Source: Tissierellia bacterium
GTDB taxonomy: Bacteria; Bacillota; Clostridia; Tissierellales; Tissierellaceae
Direction: 5' to 3'
DNA: 33,584 nt
NCBI GenBank assembly: GCA_012519355.1
Contig: JAAYQJ010000167.1
Location: 1 to 33,584, forward strand
Below, in pieces: positions 9,060 to 18,770 of this stretch. The position numbers were made by a program, and so were the translations under genes. Within the stretch, counting starts at the first letter, position 1. Each line of letters starts with the position of its first letter. A model generated the notes under the pieces. The model was not told the DNA's origin. It saw nothing but the letters and a program-made list of their open reading frames with translations, and searched no databases.

Positions 9060-10560
9060 TCATAACTTGTAATGCTTGAATTCACTGTATTATATACAGT
9101 GGATTTTTCTTATCACTCAAAAATATTTCTATTTTCAAAAAGGGTTTTCGCCTCTCTTTGTCGAATAATATAAGTACTACCAAATATTATATTAAGGAGG
9201 CGAAGCCCTTGTATGAACGCCAATTAATCTTTAATAACATTGATTTATTTGCATCTAACAGCAAATCAAAATTTTATGAAAAAATCTTTGATTCCATTGA
9301 TTTATCTAACTTCCCAAAGTATCATCCATCTAAGTTTGGACCTACTGGCTATAGTCTACATGCACTTTTTAGGTCCTTTATTGTCATGAAAACTGAAAAA
9401 CTGGCTAAGATTACTGAATTACTTAGTTTTCTTGATACTAATCCATATATTGCCTATTTATGTGGTTTTGAGCCTTTTAAACCTTTACCTTCTTACTCTG
9501 TTTTTCAACGGTTTATTAAGAATTTAGATAATAATATATTAAAAAATATTATGAAATCTCAAGTCTTAAAACTTGTTGAGCTTGAGTTTGTTGATAATTC
9601 TTTTGTCTCATGCGATGCTACTCCTGTTTTTGCTAATACTAAACAAAATAATCCTAAGTCCTTTGTCTCTAACAAGTTTAATAAGGATAATTATCTTAAA
9701 TCTGATTTAGATTGTAAGTTAGGAGTTTACACTGCATCTAATTCCCATAACGAGAAGAAATATGAATTCTACTGGGGTTATAAAAATATTGTTCTAACAG
9801 ATGCTATTTGTGGTCTCCCTATTGCTGAAATTACAACAACTGCTGATGTCTCTGAAGCCTCTATGGTTATTGATTTTCTAAAAGAAACTAATGAATGGTT
9901 TTCTCTTAAAGAAACCTATTTTATTGCTGATAAAGCCTATGATACAAAAGATATTCATAACTTTATTCGTTATGACCTTCAAGGTCATGCATTTATCCCG
10001 CTTAATCCTCGCAACACTAAAGAAAGAAAGATGTTTAATGGTACTAATGTTATTTGTGAAGCAGGACTATCTATGCATAAGGATGGAAAACAGTATTTTG
10101 ACTCTTATATTAAGCAAAAGTTTTGTTGTCCTTTTAGAACTAAAAAAGACGATTCTTTGTGTCCATGTAAGCACCCTAAATACTTCAACGGCAAGAAAAA
10201 TAGAGGATGCACCAGCTATATTACATTAGGTACTGATTATCGTTCTTCTATAAATAGAGAATCTATCTTTTTTAAAAAGACTTATGCTTTAAGAACAGAG
10301 TCTGAAAGGTACAATTCAAGGTGGAAAAACCTTAATCTTGAAAAACCTACAGCACGAAATATTAATTCTATTACTAATTTAAATACCTTAGGTCATATCA
10401 CATTATTATCTTTGGCTCTTGCAGCTATTATTGATAATCAAAAAGATAAAATTAGATCTTTAGCTAAGTTTAAAAAGATATCATAGGTTAATGTATGACT
10501 TATCTTCTTACTTTTAGGATTAAAACACTAATCCTAGCTTTGCTGTGCCTTTTTTTATTT
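9060..10560 (+). mobile_element. Insertion sequence carrying one intact transposase gene (ends approximate)
   Basis: Sole plus-strand gene within a minus-strand gene train. Flanked by imperfectly related palindromes (9083-9101 CACTGTAT-TAT-ATACAGTG; 10515-10536 TAGGATT...AATCCTA). Terminal inverted repeats and target duplication could not be defined by eye. Confidence 0.7.
9158..10486 (+). CDS. DDE transposase (IS1182/IS4-like, DUF772-type N-terminus)
   Basis: 442-aa ORF with FGPTGYSLHALFRSFIVMK...; candidate DDE residues in CDATP, IADKAYD and ALRTESERYNSRWKN; Cys-rich CCPF...CPCKHP...C insert. More likely start is TTG at 9209 (LYERQL), 8 nt after AAGGAGG at 9194-9200. Confidence 0.9.
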   Translation: MSNNISTTKYYIKEAKPLYERQLIFNNIDLFASNSKSKFYEKIFDSIDLSNFPKYHPSKFGPTGYSLHALFRSFIVMKTEKLAKITELLSFLDTNPYIAYLCGFEPFKPLPSYSVFQRFIKNLDNNILKNIMKSQVLKLVELEFVDNSFVSCDATPVFANTKQNNPKSFVSNKFNKDNYLKSDLDCKLGVYTASNSHNEKKYEFYWGYKNIVLTDAICGLPIAEITTTADVSEASMVIDFLKETNEWFSLKETYFIADKAYDTKDIHNFIRYDLQGHAFIPLNPRNTKERKMFNGTNVICEAGLSMHKDGKQYFDSYIKQKFCCPFRTKKDDSLCPCKHPKYFNGKKNRGCTSYITLGTDYRSSINRESIFFKKTYALRTESERYNSRWKNLNLEKPTARNINSITNLNTLGHITLLSLALAAIIDNQKDKIRSLAKFKKIS

Positions 10561-10643
10561 TTTTACCTTTAAATTTTCAATTTCCCAGATAATATTTTTT
10601 GCCTTCCCTTATTTCATAGTAATTTTATTTACTGTACCAAAAT

Positions 10644-11441
10644 TTAATCAATTATGCTCATCTCTATAATTTTATGGGGTATAAAGTATGGACAATCATT
10701 TATCTTATCTTCATATATATGGGCTTCTATTCTAAATACATCTTTTAATAATTTAGTTTGTAATATACTATTAGGTTTTCCATATTGGCATACTTCTCCA
10801 TCTTTTAGTACATAAATTTTATCTGAATATCTTGCAGCTTGATTTAAATCATGTAAAACCATTATTACAGTAATGCCCAAGGATTGGTTAAGTTCCTTTA
10901 CCAATTCTAATACTTCTAACTGGTAAGATATATCTAAATATGTGGTAGGTTCATCTAGGATTAATATTTTTGGTTTTTGAGCTAAGGCCATGGCTATCCA
11001 AGCTCTTTGTCTTTCCCCACCTGAAAGATTTCCTATATACCTATCTTTTAATTTTACAAGTCCAGTTTTTTCAATTGCCCAATGGATAATATCTTTATCA
11101 TCCTTACCTATTCTTTTCCCAAAACTTAAGTGAGGATACCTTCCATAGGATACAAGGTTTTCCACAGTAATATCAGCAGATACATGTTTTACCTGTGGCA
11201 ATATGGCCATTTCTCTGGCTATTTTTTTAGTTTGAATTGTATATATATCTTTTCCTCCAAGATATATATTTCCCGAATATGCCTTAATATATCTTGACAA
11301 TGCCTTAATAAGAGTAGTTTTTCCTGAACCATTTGGTCCAATAATAGTAACTATTTCTTCATTATTTACTCTAAAATTAGCATTTTTTAATATTAATTTA
11401 TCTCCATATTTAATTTGTAGATTTTTAGTTTCTATACCCAT
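10644..11441 (-). CDS. Iron-siderophore/cobalamin-type ABC transporter ATP-binding protein (BtuD/FecE-like)
   Basis: Walker A GPNGSGKTT, signature LSGGERQRAWIAMALAQ, Walker B ILILDEPTTYLD. Confidence 0.93.
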   Translation of the reverse strand: MGIETKNLQIKYGDKLILKNANFRVNNEEIVTIIGPNGSGKTTLIKALSRYIKAYSGNIYLGGKDIYTIQTKKIAREMAILPQVKHVSADITVENLVSYGRYPHLSFGKRIGKDDKDIIHWAIEKTGLVKLKDRYIGNLSGGERQRAWIAMALAQKPKILILDEPTTYLDISYQLEVLELVKELNQSLGITVIMVLHDLNQAARYSDKIYVLKDGEVCQYGKPNSILQTKLLKDVFRIEAHIYEDKINDCPYFIPHKIIEMSIID

Positions 11442-11443
11442 GG

Positions 11444-12442
11444 CTACATTGCCTCCTTTTTCCTTAATAAATAAAGAAAAAATGGTGCTCCAAGTGCTGA
11501 CATTATAATCCCTACTGGTATCTCTGCCGGTGCAAATAAAGTCCTAGATAAGGTATCACAAATCATAACAACTGATGCACCGAAGAATATAGTTCCGGGA
11601 AAAAGGTATCTATAATCTGAACCTATAAATAGTCTAACCATATGAGGTACTATAAGTCCAACAAAGCCTAATAAACCTACTACTGATACTGCCGCCCCAG
11701 CTAACAAAGATGAAATTATAATAAAAATAAATCTAGTTTTTTCCACCCTTATACCTAAGCCTGTGGCAACTTCATCTCCCAACATAAGAATATTTAATTT
11801 ATCTGGTAAAAATAATGTAAGTATTATACCTATCACTGCATAGGGTAAAATCATTCTAACATCTTTCCAAGTTATAGCCGAAAGACCTCCCACCATAAAT
11901 CCTAATACTCCTTGAACTCTATCTGGAAAAAAAGTCATTAGGGCATTTGTCCCTGCACTAAATAAAGATGATACTGCTACTCCTGCCAATACCAGTCTTG
12001 TAGGCAGTGCTCCTTCTTTCCAAGCCAAAGAATAGATAAATAATGTGGCAAATAAAGCGCCTATAAAGGCACCTATTGGTACTAAATAATAGTACTGGGG
12101 AAAGACAATAAGGATAATAAAAGCAAAAAAACCTCCCCCAGAGGAAACCCCTATTATATTAGGGCCTGCTAGGGGATTTCTCATTATTCCTTGAAGTATG
12201 GCACCAGATAATGATAAGCATATGCCTACTAAGGCAGCAACTATAGTCCTTGGTAATCTTACATTCCATATTATTTGGTAATTTACAGTATCTTTTTCAT
12301 ATATAATTGATTTAACTATTCCTAGGGGAGATATTTTTACTGCTCCATTTCCAAGGCTAAAGAAAAAACTGGCTATGAATAAGAGAATAAATATGGTAAT
12401 TATTATATTTTTTTTGAATCTCTCTTTTCTACTTTTAATCAT
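11444..12442 (-). CDS. FecCD-family ABC permease (BtuC-like)
   Basis: LRLPRTIVAAL-type motif (VRLPRTIVAALVGICLSLSGAILQGIMRNPLAGPNIIGVSSGGG); GLIVPHMVRL. Confidence 0.93.
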   Translation of the reverse strand: MIKSRKERFKKNIIITIFILLFIASFFFSLGNGAVKISPLGIVKSIIYEKDTVNYQIIWNVRLPRTIVAALVGICLSLSGAILQGIMRNPLAGPNIIGVSSGGGFFAFIILIVFPQYYYLVPIGAFIGALFATLFIYSLAWKEGALPTRLVLAGVAVSSLFSAGTNALMTFFPDRVQGVLGFMVGGLSAITWKDVRMILPYAVIGIILTLFLPDKLNILMLGDEVATGLGIRVEKTRFIFIIISSLLAGAAVSVVGLLGFVGLIVPHMVRLFIGSDYRYLFPGTIFFGASVVMICDTLSRTLFAPAEIPVGIIMSALGAPFFLYLLRKKEAM

Positions 12443-12456
12443 AGCCTACTCCTTTT

Positions 12457-13497
12457 CTATTTAAATACATCTGGATATAAAATCTTTGCTAGTCCCTCAT
12501 ATGCTTCTGCATATCTATGGTTTGGCTTAAACATATAAAGATCCTTAGGTAAAATTATATACCTATTGTTTTTTACTGCTGATAAAGAGCTCCATGCCGG
12601 ATTAGATTCTACATCTTCTTTTAATCTTTCCATTACCTTATCCATATCGCTACCTGTAGTCTGTACAAATATAAAATCAGGATCTTCCTCAAGGATTTTT
12701 TCAATACTAAAGTTTGAAGTACTTAATGCATCATTTGAGTAATCAGCAATATTTATAGTGTGTAAATCTTGTAACATTTCTCCTACTGTAGAATCTGAAC
12801 CTCTGGCTGTAACAGATTTTGCACTGGCCATCATTATCAGCACTTTATATTCCTTATCTTTTGGTGATTTATCTATTATGCTTTCTATTTCTTGTTTTAC
12901 TTTTAGAACATTTTCTTCATACAAATCTTCTCTTTCATTTAAAGCTGAAAATAGTCTTGCCAATTTAAAATAATCTTCTTTTACATAGTATTCCATGGCT
13001 ATGAAAGGTATATTATTTTCTTCTAAAATAGGTACTAATTCCATTTGTGATTTTTGTGTTGATATTAAAATTACCAAATCTGGTTCCAGTGATAATATTT
13101 TTTCTGCACTTATGGAGCCAAGGGAACCTACTATTTCAGCATCTTCTGTTCCTTCTATAGGTGCTTGTCCTACCGATTCCTCAATTTTTCCAACTATTTT
13201 TCCACCATTTCTCATCCAAATATCTAAATAAGAATTATATATAACTACTACTCTTTCAGGGTTCTTCTTTAAAGTTACTTCTTCTCCTCTACCATCTATA
13301 AAAGATACAGTTTCATCTGTAATTGTTATTCCATACTCTTCTACTTCTTGTCTATTATCTTGGTTTGCTTCCGTTTCTTGTGTAATATCTCCTGTTTGTA
13401 CTATTTGCTCGTCCCTTTCTTTAGTATTACATCCAGTTAAAATTGTTGCTACTAAAGCTAACACTAGTATTAGTGATAATATTTTTTTGTTTTTCAT
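12457..13497 (-). CDS. Periplasmic-binding-type lipoprotein of ABC importer (BtuF/FepB-like)
   Basis: Lipobox ATILTGC; RVVVIYNSYLDIWMRNGGKIVG; EKILSLEPDLVI. Confidence 0.9.
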   Translation of the reverse strand: MKNKKILSLILVLALVATILTGCNTKERDEQIVQTGDITQETEANQDNRQEVEEYGITITDETVSFIDGRGEEVTLKKNPERVVVIYNSYLDIWMRNGGKIVGKIEESVGQAPIEGTEDAEIVGSLGSISAEKILSLEPDLVILISTQKSQMELVPILEENNIPFIAMEYYVKEDYFKLARLFSALNEREDLYEENVLKVKQEIESIIDKSPKDKEYKVLIMMASAKSVTARGSDSTVGEMLQDLHTINIADYSNDALSTSNFSIEKILEEDPDFIFVQTTGSDMDKVMERLKEDVESNPAWSSLSAVKNNRYIILPKDLYMFKPNHRYAEAYEGLAKILYPDVFK

Positions 13498-14159
13498 TAT
13501 AATCCTCCTTGTTTTCTACCTAAAATCAAAGATATATAGTCTTTATCATTTAATATTTTTTCCCTATCCGTTATGATTTCTTGTTCTTCTAATGTTGCCC
13601 TTTTAATATACTTAAAGATGAAATCATTGTTTTCTAATGAATCTAATATTTTTTCTTTTTCCCTAAAAGTTTTTAACACTACTATGGAATTTATCTTTTC
13701 TAATAAGTTTTCATCTAACTCATCACATAATAATAGGCTTTCACCCTTTATAGTAAGAGGGATTTTACTTGCACTAGCTGCCGCCACAAAGGACGGAATT
13801 CCTGAGATTATTTCCACATCTATATCTTTACCTTCTAATTCTTTCATAATATATATAAATGTACTATATATCATAGGGTCACCTATGGTAAGAAATGAAC
13901 CTATCTTACCTTCAGGTATTTCCTTTAATATTATTTCTGCTGCCTTTTTATAATCTTCACCAGTAACCTTTCCCATTGGTAAATCAATAAGTATTATTTT
14001 TTTATTGCTAATGAAATCTTTTGCTGTATCTATAGCCATATTTTTTCCCTTATTATTTGGAGCAAATATAACTGATGAGTTCTCCATTGCCTTGACGGCT
14101 TTAATAGTTAGAAGTTCCTTATCTCCTGGGCCTGTACCAATACCATATAATTTCTTCAT
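13497..14159 (-). CDS. cbiL: Cobalt-precorrin-2 C20-methyltransferase
   Basis: LYGIGTGPGDKELLTIKAVKAME; GDPMIYSTFIYI. Confidence 0.93.
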   Translation of the reverse strand: MKKLYGIGTGPGDKELLTIKAVKAMENSSVIFAPNNKGKNMAIDTAKDFISNKKIILIDLPMGKVTGEDYKKAAEIILKEIPEGKIGSFLTIGDPMIYSTFIYIMKELEGKDIDVEIISGIPSFVAAASASKIPLTIKGESLLLCDELDENLLEKINSIVVLKTFREKEKILDSLENNDFIFKYIKRATLEEQEIITDREKILNDKDYISLILGRKQGGL

Positions 14160-14911
14160 TATCTCTCTCCTATTATTTCTCCAAGATGTTCTAAAAATAT
14201 ATCTTGGATAAGCTTATATTCACCTAAACCTCTTAAACATACTTCAACTTGAAAACCTTCCCTTTCAAGTATTGATTTCCAAGAGTCATCATCCTCAGAA
14301 GCCATATCATTTACTACATGATCTCCTGCTACTAGCATAAAGGGTTTAAGTTTTATCTTTTTTATATCTTTTTCTTTTAATTCTTTTATTATATCTTCTA
14401 TGGTTTTACTTCCTTCCACTGTACCAATAAAGACATTTGTGAAACCTTTTTCATGATAAGTATTTTCTAATATTTCATAGACTTCATCCGCCTCGTGATT
14501 AGAGCCATGACCCATGAATACTAATGCCTCGTTATCTCCTAATTCATTGATTTCTATGGATTCAACAATTCTTATATAATCATTCTGTAGGCTCAATAAT
14601 GGCAATCCTAACTTTACATCATATTTAGTAAGTTTCTCATATTCATGTCCAGGGATTATATGTAGAGGCTGGATATATATTTCTTCTATACCTTGATCTT
14701 TCATCTCTCTCATTGCTTCGTCAGGGTTAAACACATGGATATTGTCCCTTTTCTTTAATATGTTGATAACCATTTGGGAGGTAAATGCCCTTAAAACTAA
14801 GTAATCTTTTTCATATCTTTCTTTTATTAGGTTCTCTATGCTTTCTATGCATAGCTTTCTAGTATTCTGGTAGGTAGTTCCAAAACTAGCTATTATTATC
14901 CCTTTTTTCAT
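14159..14911 (-). CDS. cbiK: Sirohydrochlorin cobaltochelatase
   Basis: KGIIIASFGTTYQNTRKLCIESIE; VFMGHGSNHEAD; LKPFMLVAGDHVVNDMAS. Confidence 0.94.
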   Translation of the reverse strand: MKKGIIIASFGTTYQNTRKLCIESIENLIKERYEKDYLVLRAFTSQMVINILKKRDNIHVFNPDEAMREMKDQGIEEIYIQPLHIIPGHEYEKLTKYDVKLGLPLLSLQNDYIRIVESIEINELGDNEALVFMGHGSNHEADEVYEILENTYHEKGFTNVFIGTVEGSKTIEDIIKELKEKDIKKIKLKPFMLVAGDHVVNDMASEDDDSWKSILEREGFQVEVCLRGLGEYKLIQDIFLEHLGEIIGER

Positions 14912-15711
14912 AAAATCTTCCTTTCTTCATATGATAAAAACTCTTCTTCGTTTTTAAATAAAATAGTATTAAATTTCTCATGAATTCTAACAAGCCAAGG
15001 TTTTGTTAAGGAAGCTTCATTTAATAATTTATCTTCGGAAAAAACCTTTTGCTTTTCACCTTCGTCAATTATACTACCTTTACTTAATATATAAATATAA
15101 TCACAGATATCATAAATTAAATCCATATCATGACTAGATATTATAATGGTTTTACTACTACTTATCTTATTGATTATCTCTTTCATTTGTTTTGTCATAT
15201 AAGGGTCTAGACCGGAGGTTGGTTCATCTAATAGGAGTATGCTTGATTCCATGACTAAGACACCGGCAATAGCAATCCTTTTCTTTTGACCATAGCTTAA
15301 AAAGTGTATAGGCTTATCCACTAAATCAAGGGCATCAACTTGCATCAAGGCATTAACTACCTTCTCTCTTATTATATCCTCACTAACACCCATATTTCTC
15401 AATGAAAAGGCTATATCATCAAATATATTTGAGTAAAATAACTGCTGATCAGGATTTTGAAATACCATATTAACTTGTTTCTTATACTCCCTTAAATAGG
15501 CTTTATTATATTTTAGGGGAATATCATTATATGTTATTGAGCCTTTATTTGGCTTTAAAATCCCCATAATATTTAGAAACAAAGTTGATTTTCCTGAACC
15601 ATTTGCTCCAATAATCCCTATTACCTTCCCCTTGGAAGTGTCTAAATTTATATTATTTAATGCTTCTGTTCCATCCTCATATTTATAATATAGATTGTTT
15701 ACTTTTAACAT
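14908..15711 (-). CDS. cbiO: Energy-coupling cobalt transporter ATPase
   Basis: GANGSGKSTLF; MVFQNPDQQLFYSNIFDDIAFSLRNMG; LSYGQKKRIAIAGVL. Confidence 0.95.
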   Translation of the reverse strand: MLKVNNLYYKYEDGTEALNNINLDTSKGKVIGIIGANGSGKSTLFLNIMGILKPNKGSITYNDIPLKYNKAYLREYKKQVNMVFQNPDQQLFYSNIFDDIAFSLRNMGVSEDIIREKVVNALMQVDALDLVDKPIHFLSYGQKKRIAIAGVLVMESSILLLDEPTSGLDPYMTKQMKEIINKISSSKTIIISSHDMDLIYDICDYIYILSKGSIIDEGEKQKVFSEDKLLNEASLTKPWLVRIHEKFNTILFKNEEEFLSYEERKIL

Positions 15712-16392
15712 TTAATCACCTAGTTTAAATTCTCCATCATATAGTTTACATTCTAAAGATATATTCATCTCATTATGTTTTATAAATACTCTGGTGAAAA
15801 GATTTCTAATAAGTAATGCTGTAGACCTTAATGCAATTCTTTTATTTTCATATCCAAACTTCATGGTTTGTGCTAAGTAAATATTATTTGCTTCCTCAAT
15901 GAAGATAAATATACTTCTATAAATCAGTACCATTAATTCAATTAACAGATTAGGTACTTTTAATTTCTTTAGGGCCCTAATAATATCCATTATTGGAGTA
16001 GTTAAAATCAAGAAATATACTGATGTTAAAGATGATAATACTGTTATAAATAGTCTCGCTCCTTTATATAAGGATTCAGTAGTTATACCAATACAAATAT
16101 TCCTTACCTGGAAATAGTAGAGATAATTATAACCATTGACTGAAACCACTATGGTCATTATACTAAGTAACAAAAAAGATAAAGGTAATATTAGCATCTT
16201 AAAATAACTTCTAACTGGAATCTTAGCTATTCCAAGGACTAGAACAGCCATAAAAACGATGGTAAATAAATCAAAATAATAATTGTTGATTAATCTTGGT
16301 ATAGCTATCCCTCCACAGGAAAGAAGAATCTTTACCTGTGGAGAGCAGTCTTTCAATCTATTGGTATATGCATATCTATCTATTAAGAGCAA
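15712..16392 (-). CDS. cbiQ: Cobalt ECF transporter transmembrane protein
   Basis: CbiQ-like hydrophobic protein located between cbiN and cbiO; LIELMVLIYRSIFIFIEEANNIYLAQTMKFGY. Confidence 0.92.
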   Translation of the reverse strand: MLLIDRYAYTNRLKDCSPQVKILLSCGGIAIPRLINNYYFDLFTIVFMAVLVLGIAKIPVRSYFKMLILPLSFLLLSIMTIVVSVNGYNYLYYFQVRNICIGITTESLYKGARLFITVLSSLTSVYFLILTTPIMDIIRALKKLKVPNLLIELMVLIYRSIFIFIEEANNIYLAQTMKFGYENKRIALRSTALLIRNLFTRVFIKHNEMNISLECKLYDGEFKLGD

Positions 16393-16669
16393 CTTTATAT
16401 CTTTCCTTTAACACACCTAAAATATAACCTATAAGTCCAGCACCAATAGCCACTTGAAGTGAGAATAACAAGCTCTCTATCTCACCACTTGGTGGTTCCC
16501 AAAATGACTCGAACCATGGCTCATAATCTGGATTTATCTCTTGAATCACTTCCTCCGCTTGTCCATCAGCTCCACCAAATTCAGAATCTCCTTTTATAAT
16601 TAAGGGAGTAATTACTATTATGGCTATTAAAAATAGTAGAATAATATTTTGTTTAAATAGACTCTTCAA
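16376..16669 (-). CDS. cbiN: Cobalt transport protein CbiN
   Basis: 97 aa; [55 protein letters not shown]. Confidence 0.96.
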   Translation of the reverse strand: MKSLFKQNIILLFLIAIIVITPLIIKGDSEFGGADGQAEEVIQEINPDYEPWFESFWEPPSGEIESLLFSLQVAIGAGLIGYILGVLKERYKVALNR

Positions 16670-17381
16670 GCTTTATCACTCCTTCTTTTCTATATTCTTG
16701 AATAAGATTAAATACCATTACTGTTACAATCCCCTCAACAATTGCCAATGGCAATTGAGTAACTGCAAATACAGATAAGAACTTTGTAAAGGATACTATA
16801 ATTCCTCCCGTAGTATCTGGGAATGCAAGGGAAAGTTGGATTGACGTAACTATATAAGTAGCCAAATCCCCTAAACTTGCTGCTAGAAAAACAGTAAAGC
16901 CTTTATTTTTACCACCTTTACTCAAAAGCTTATAAATTCCAAAAGATACAAATGGGCCTACTACCGCCATTGAAAATGCATTTGCTCCCAAAGTTGTTAT
17001 CCCTCCATGAGCTAATAATAGGGCTTGAAATAACAGTACTATAGTTCCTATAACTGTCATAGTCATTGGTCCAAATAATATGGCACCTAGCCCTACTCCT
17101 GTTGGGTGAGAACAAGAACCTGTAACCGATGGAATTTTAAGAGCAGATAAAACAAATACGAATCCACCTACTAGACCTAGCATCATTTTATGATCTTGTC
17201 CTTCTCTTAATCCTTTCCCTACCTTTTTAAGTCCTATGACTAAAAATGGTAGAGTTAGTACTGACCAGACAATTGCCCATTTAAGAGGTAAAAAACCCTC
17301 CATAATATGCATTGCCTGTGCAACCTGTGGAGTCGCAACTAAAACAATAAGAGCAATCCACATTAAAAACTTCTTTTTCAT
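16653..17381 (-). CDS. cbiM: Cobalt ECF transporter S component CbiM
   Basis: [67 protein letters not shown] before ATG. Confidence 0.97.
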   Translation of the reverse strand: MKKKFLMWIALIVLVATPQVAQAMHIMEGFLPLKWAIVWSVLTLPFLVIGLKKVGKGLREGQDHKMMLGLVGGFVFVLSALKIPSVTGSCSHPTGVGLGAILFGPMTMTVIGTIVLLFQALLLAHGGITTLGANAFSMAVVGPFVSFGIYKLLSKGGKNKGFTVFLAASLGDLATYIVTSIQLSLAFPDTTGGIIVSFTKFLSVFAVTQLPLAIVEGIVTVMVFNLIQEYRKEGVIKLEESI

Positions 17382-17445
17382 ATAATCACCTCACATTTAT
17401 TTTAAAGGAATAACCTTTACTAAGTTAGGTGACCTATGAAGGAAA

Positions 17446-17477
17446 ATAAAAATCCCTAACCTGAATAGATTAGGGAT
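17446..17477 (-). terminator. Rho-independent terminator of the riboswitch expression platform
   Basis: Minus strand ATCCCTAATC-TATTCA-GGTTAGGGAT followed by TTTTATTTT. Confidence 0.85.
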
Positions 17478-17551
17478 GGAAATTATACTAATACAAATAT
17501 AATACAAAATAGTATAATTATAAGTTTTTCCTTCCCTCCGAAGGTCACTTC

Positions 17552-17714
17552 AATACCATTAGGCAGGTCTCCTGACTTGTGATTCATTTTACTCTCAGCA
17601 CCTTCCCGGATTGGTCCAGTGGTATACGCTGATTTCATCATCACTTACAGTAGCGGGGGCTGTATGGGATTTTCACCCATTTCCCTATTAATCCTTAACG
17701 GAACCTAAAGTATT
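17552..17714 (-). promoter_or_regulatory. Cobalamin riboswitch aptamer upstream of cbiM
   Basis: Minus strand contains GGGTGAAAATCCC...CAGCCCCCGCTACTGTAAG...CACTGG...GGTGCTGAGAGTAAAATGAATCACAAGTCAGGAGACCTGCC (B12 box). P1-type pairing AATACttTAGG / CCTAatgGTATT closes the element. Confidence 0.95.
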
Positions 17715-17734
17715 CTTATTCAATTTTCATTTTT

Positions 17735-17763
17735 ATGCTACCATAAAACAAAAATTAATACAA
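17735..17763 (-). promoter_or_regulatory. Candidate promoter for riboswitch-cbi operon
   Basis: Minus strand TTGTAT-17 nt-TAGCAT immediately upstream of aptamer; weak match to sigma-A consensus. Confidence 0.35.
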
Positions 17764-17803
17764 GATATTTTTATTAGTATATTGGGACTACTTATAATGT
17801 ATT

Positions 17804-18739
17804 TTACTTTATTAGCTTGATTAAAGTATAAATAACTACTAGCAACACTTGGCTACGGTACATAATTTCTATAGAATTTTTTATATGTTTTTTGTTTATA
17901 GGATTTATTTTATCTCCAATAGTAGGCTTTTCTACTAGCTTTCCATGATAATAGTTGCTACCACCTAATTGGATACCTAAAAGTCCTGCTACCGCCCCTT
18001 CAGGATAAGGAGCATTTGGACTTTTGTGATTTTTCCTATCTCTAAACATTATTTTAATACCATTTACAAGATTAAACCTACCTATAGACCCTAAGGACAT
18101 AAGTAAGCCTGTAATTCTAGCTGGTAGAAAATTAAATATATCATCTAGCTTTGCAGGAAAATATCCAAGGTCCTTATACTTTTCATTCATATAGCCAAGC
18201 ATAGAGTCCATAGTATTAATAAATTTATAGGCTAGTCCACCTGGTGCTCCTAATAGGGTAATGTAAAATAAAGGAGCTATGACTCCATCCGAAGTATTTT
18301 CTGCTACTGTTTCAACTGTTGCCCTAACAATTCCTTCTTCATATAAATTCTTTGTATCCCTACCTACTATATAGGATAACCTAATTCTTGCTTCTTCTAT
18401 CCCTAAGTTCAAGGCCTTATATACCTTCATAGCCTCATAATGCAAGGATCTTGCAGCTATGCAAGTATATATTAGATAAACATTGACTATATTATACAAG
18501 ATGTTATAGGGTTTAATTGCTTTTAGCAGTAAAAATGGTATAAGGAATCCAAGACTAATATTGATTACTACAATTATAAAGCCTGCAAATTTCAAGCCCT
18601 TATTAGTTTTAGCTATTCTTCTAGCTACTTTGTCCTCAAGGGATATTATCCTCCCCATTAGCTTTACTGGGTGGGGAAAACTATAGGGGTCTCCTAATAT
18701 AAAGTCTAATATTACTGCCAATATTATATTGGTTACCAT
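17804..18739 (-). CDS. cbiB: Adenosylcobinamide-phosphate synthase
   Basis: DFILGDPYSFPHPVKLMGRII; RDTKNLYEEGIVRATVETVAENTSDGVIAPLFY; FNFLPARITG. Confidence 0.94.
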   Translation of the reverse strand: MVTNIILAVILDFILGDPYSFPHPVKLMGRIISLEDKVARRIAKTNKGLKFAGFIIVVINISLGFLIPFLLLKAIKPYNILYNIVNVYLIYTCIAARSLHYEAMKVYKALNLGIEEARIRLSYIVGRDTKNLYEEGIVRATVETVAENTSDGVIAPLFYITLLGAPGGLAYKFINTMDSMLGYMNEKYKDLGYFPAKLDDIFNFLPARITGLLMSLGSIGRFNLVNGIKIMFRDRKNHKSPNAPYPEGAVAGLLGIQLGGSNYYHGKLVEKPTIGDKINPINKKHIKNSIEIMYRSQVLLVVIYTLIKLIK

Positions 18740-18770
18740 CTTTCTTCTCCTTTTATGCTACAAACAAGGA

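Noticed and set aside
9891-10229. 112-aa plus ORF inside the transposase
   Set aside because: Out-of-frame overlap with an intact DDE transposase frame; no evidence for programmed frameshifting.
9060-10560. Terminal inverted repeats of the insertion sequence
   Set aside because: The flanking palindromes are only weakly similar to each other; no convincing IR pair or target-site duplication could be identified by eye.
16930-17115. 61-aa minus ORF inside cbiM
   Set aside because: Alternate frame within the strongly recognised cbiM coding sequence.
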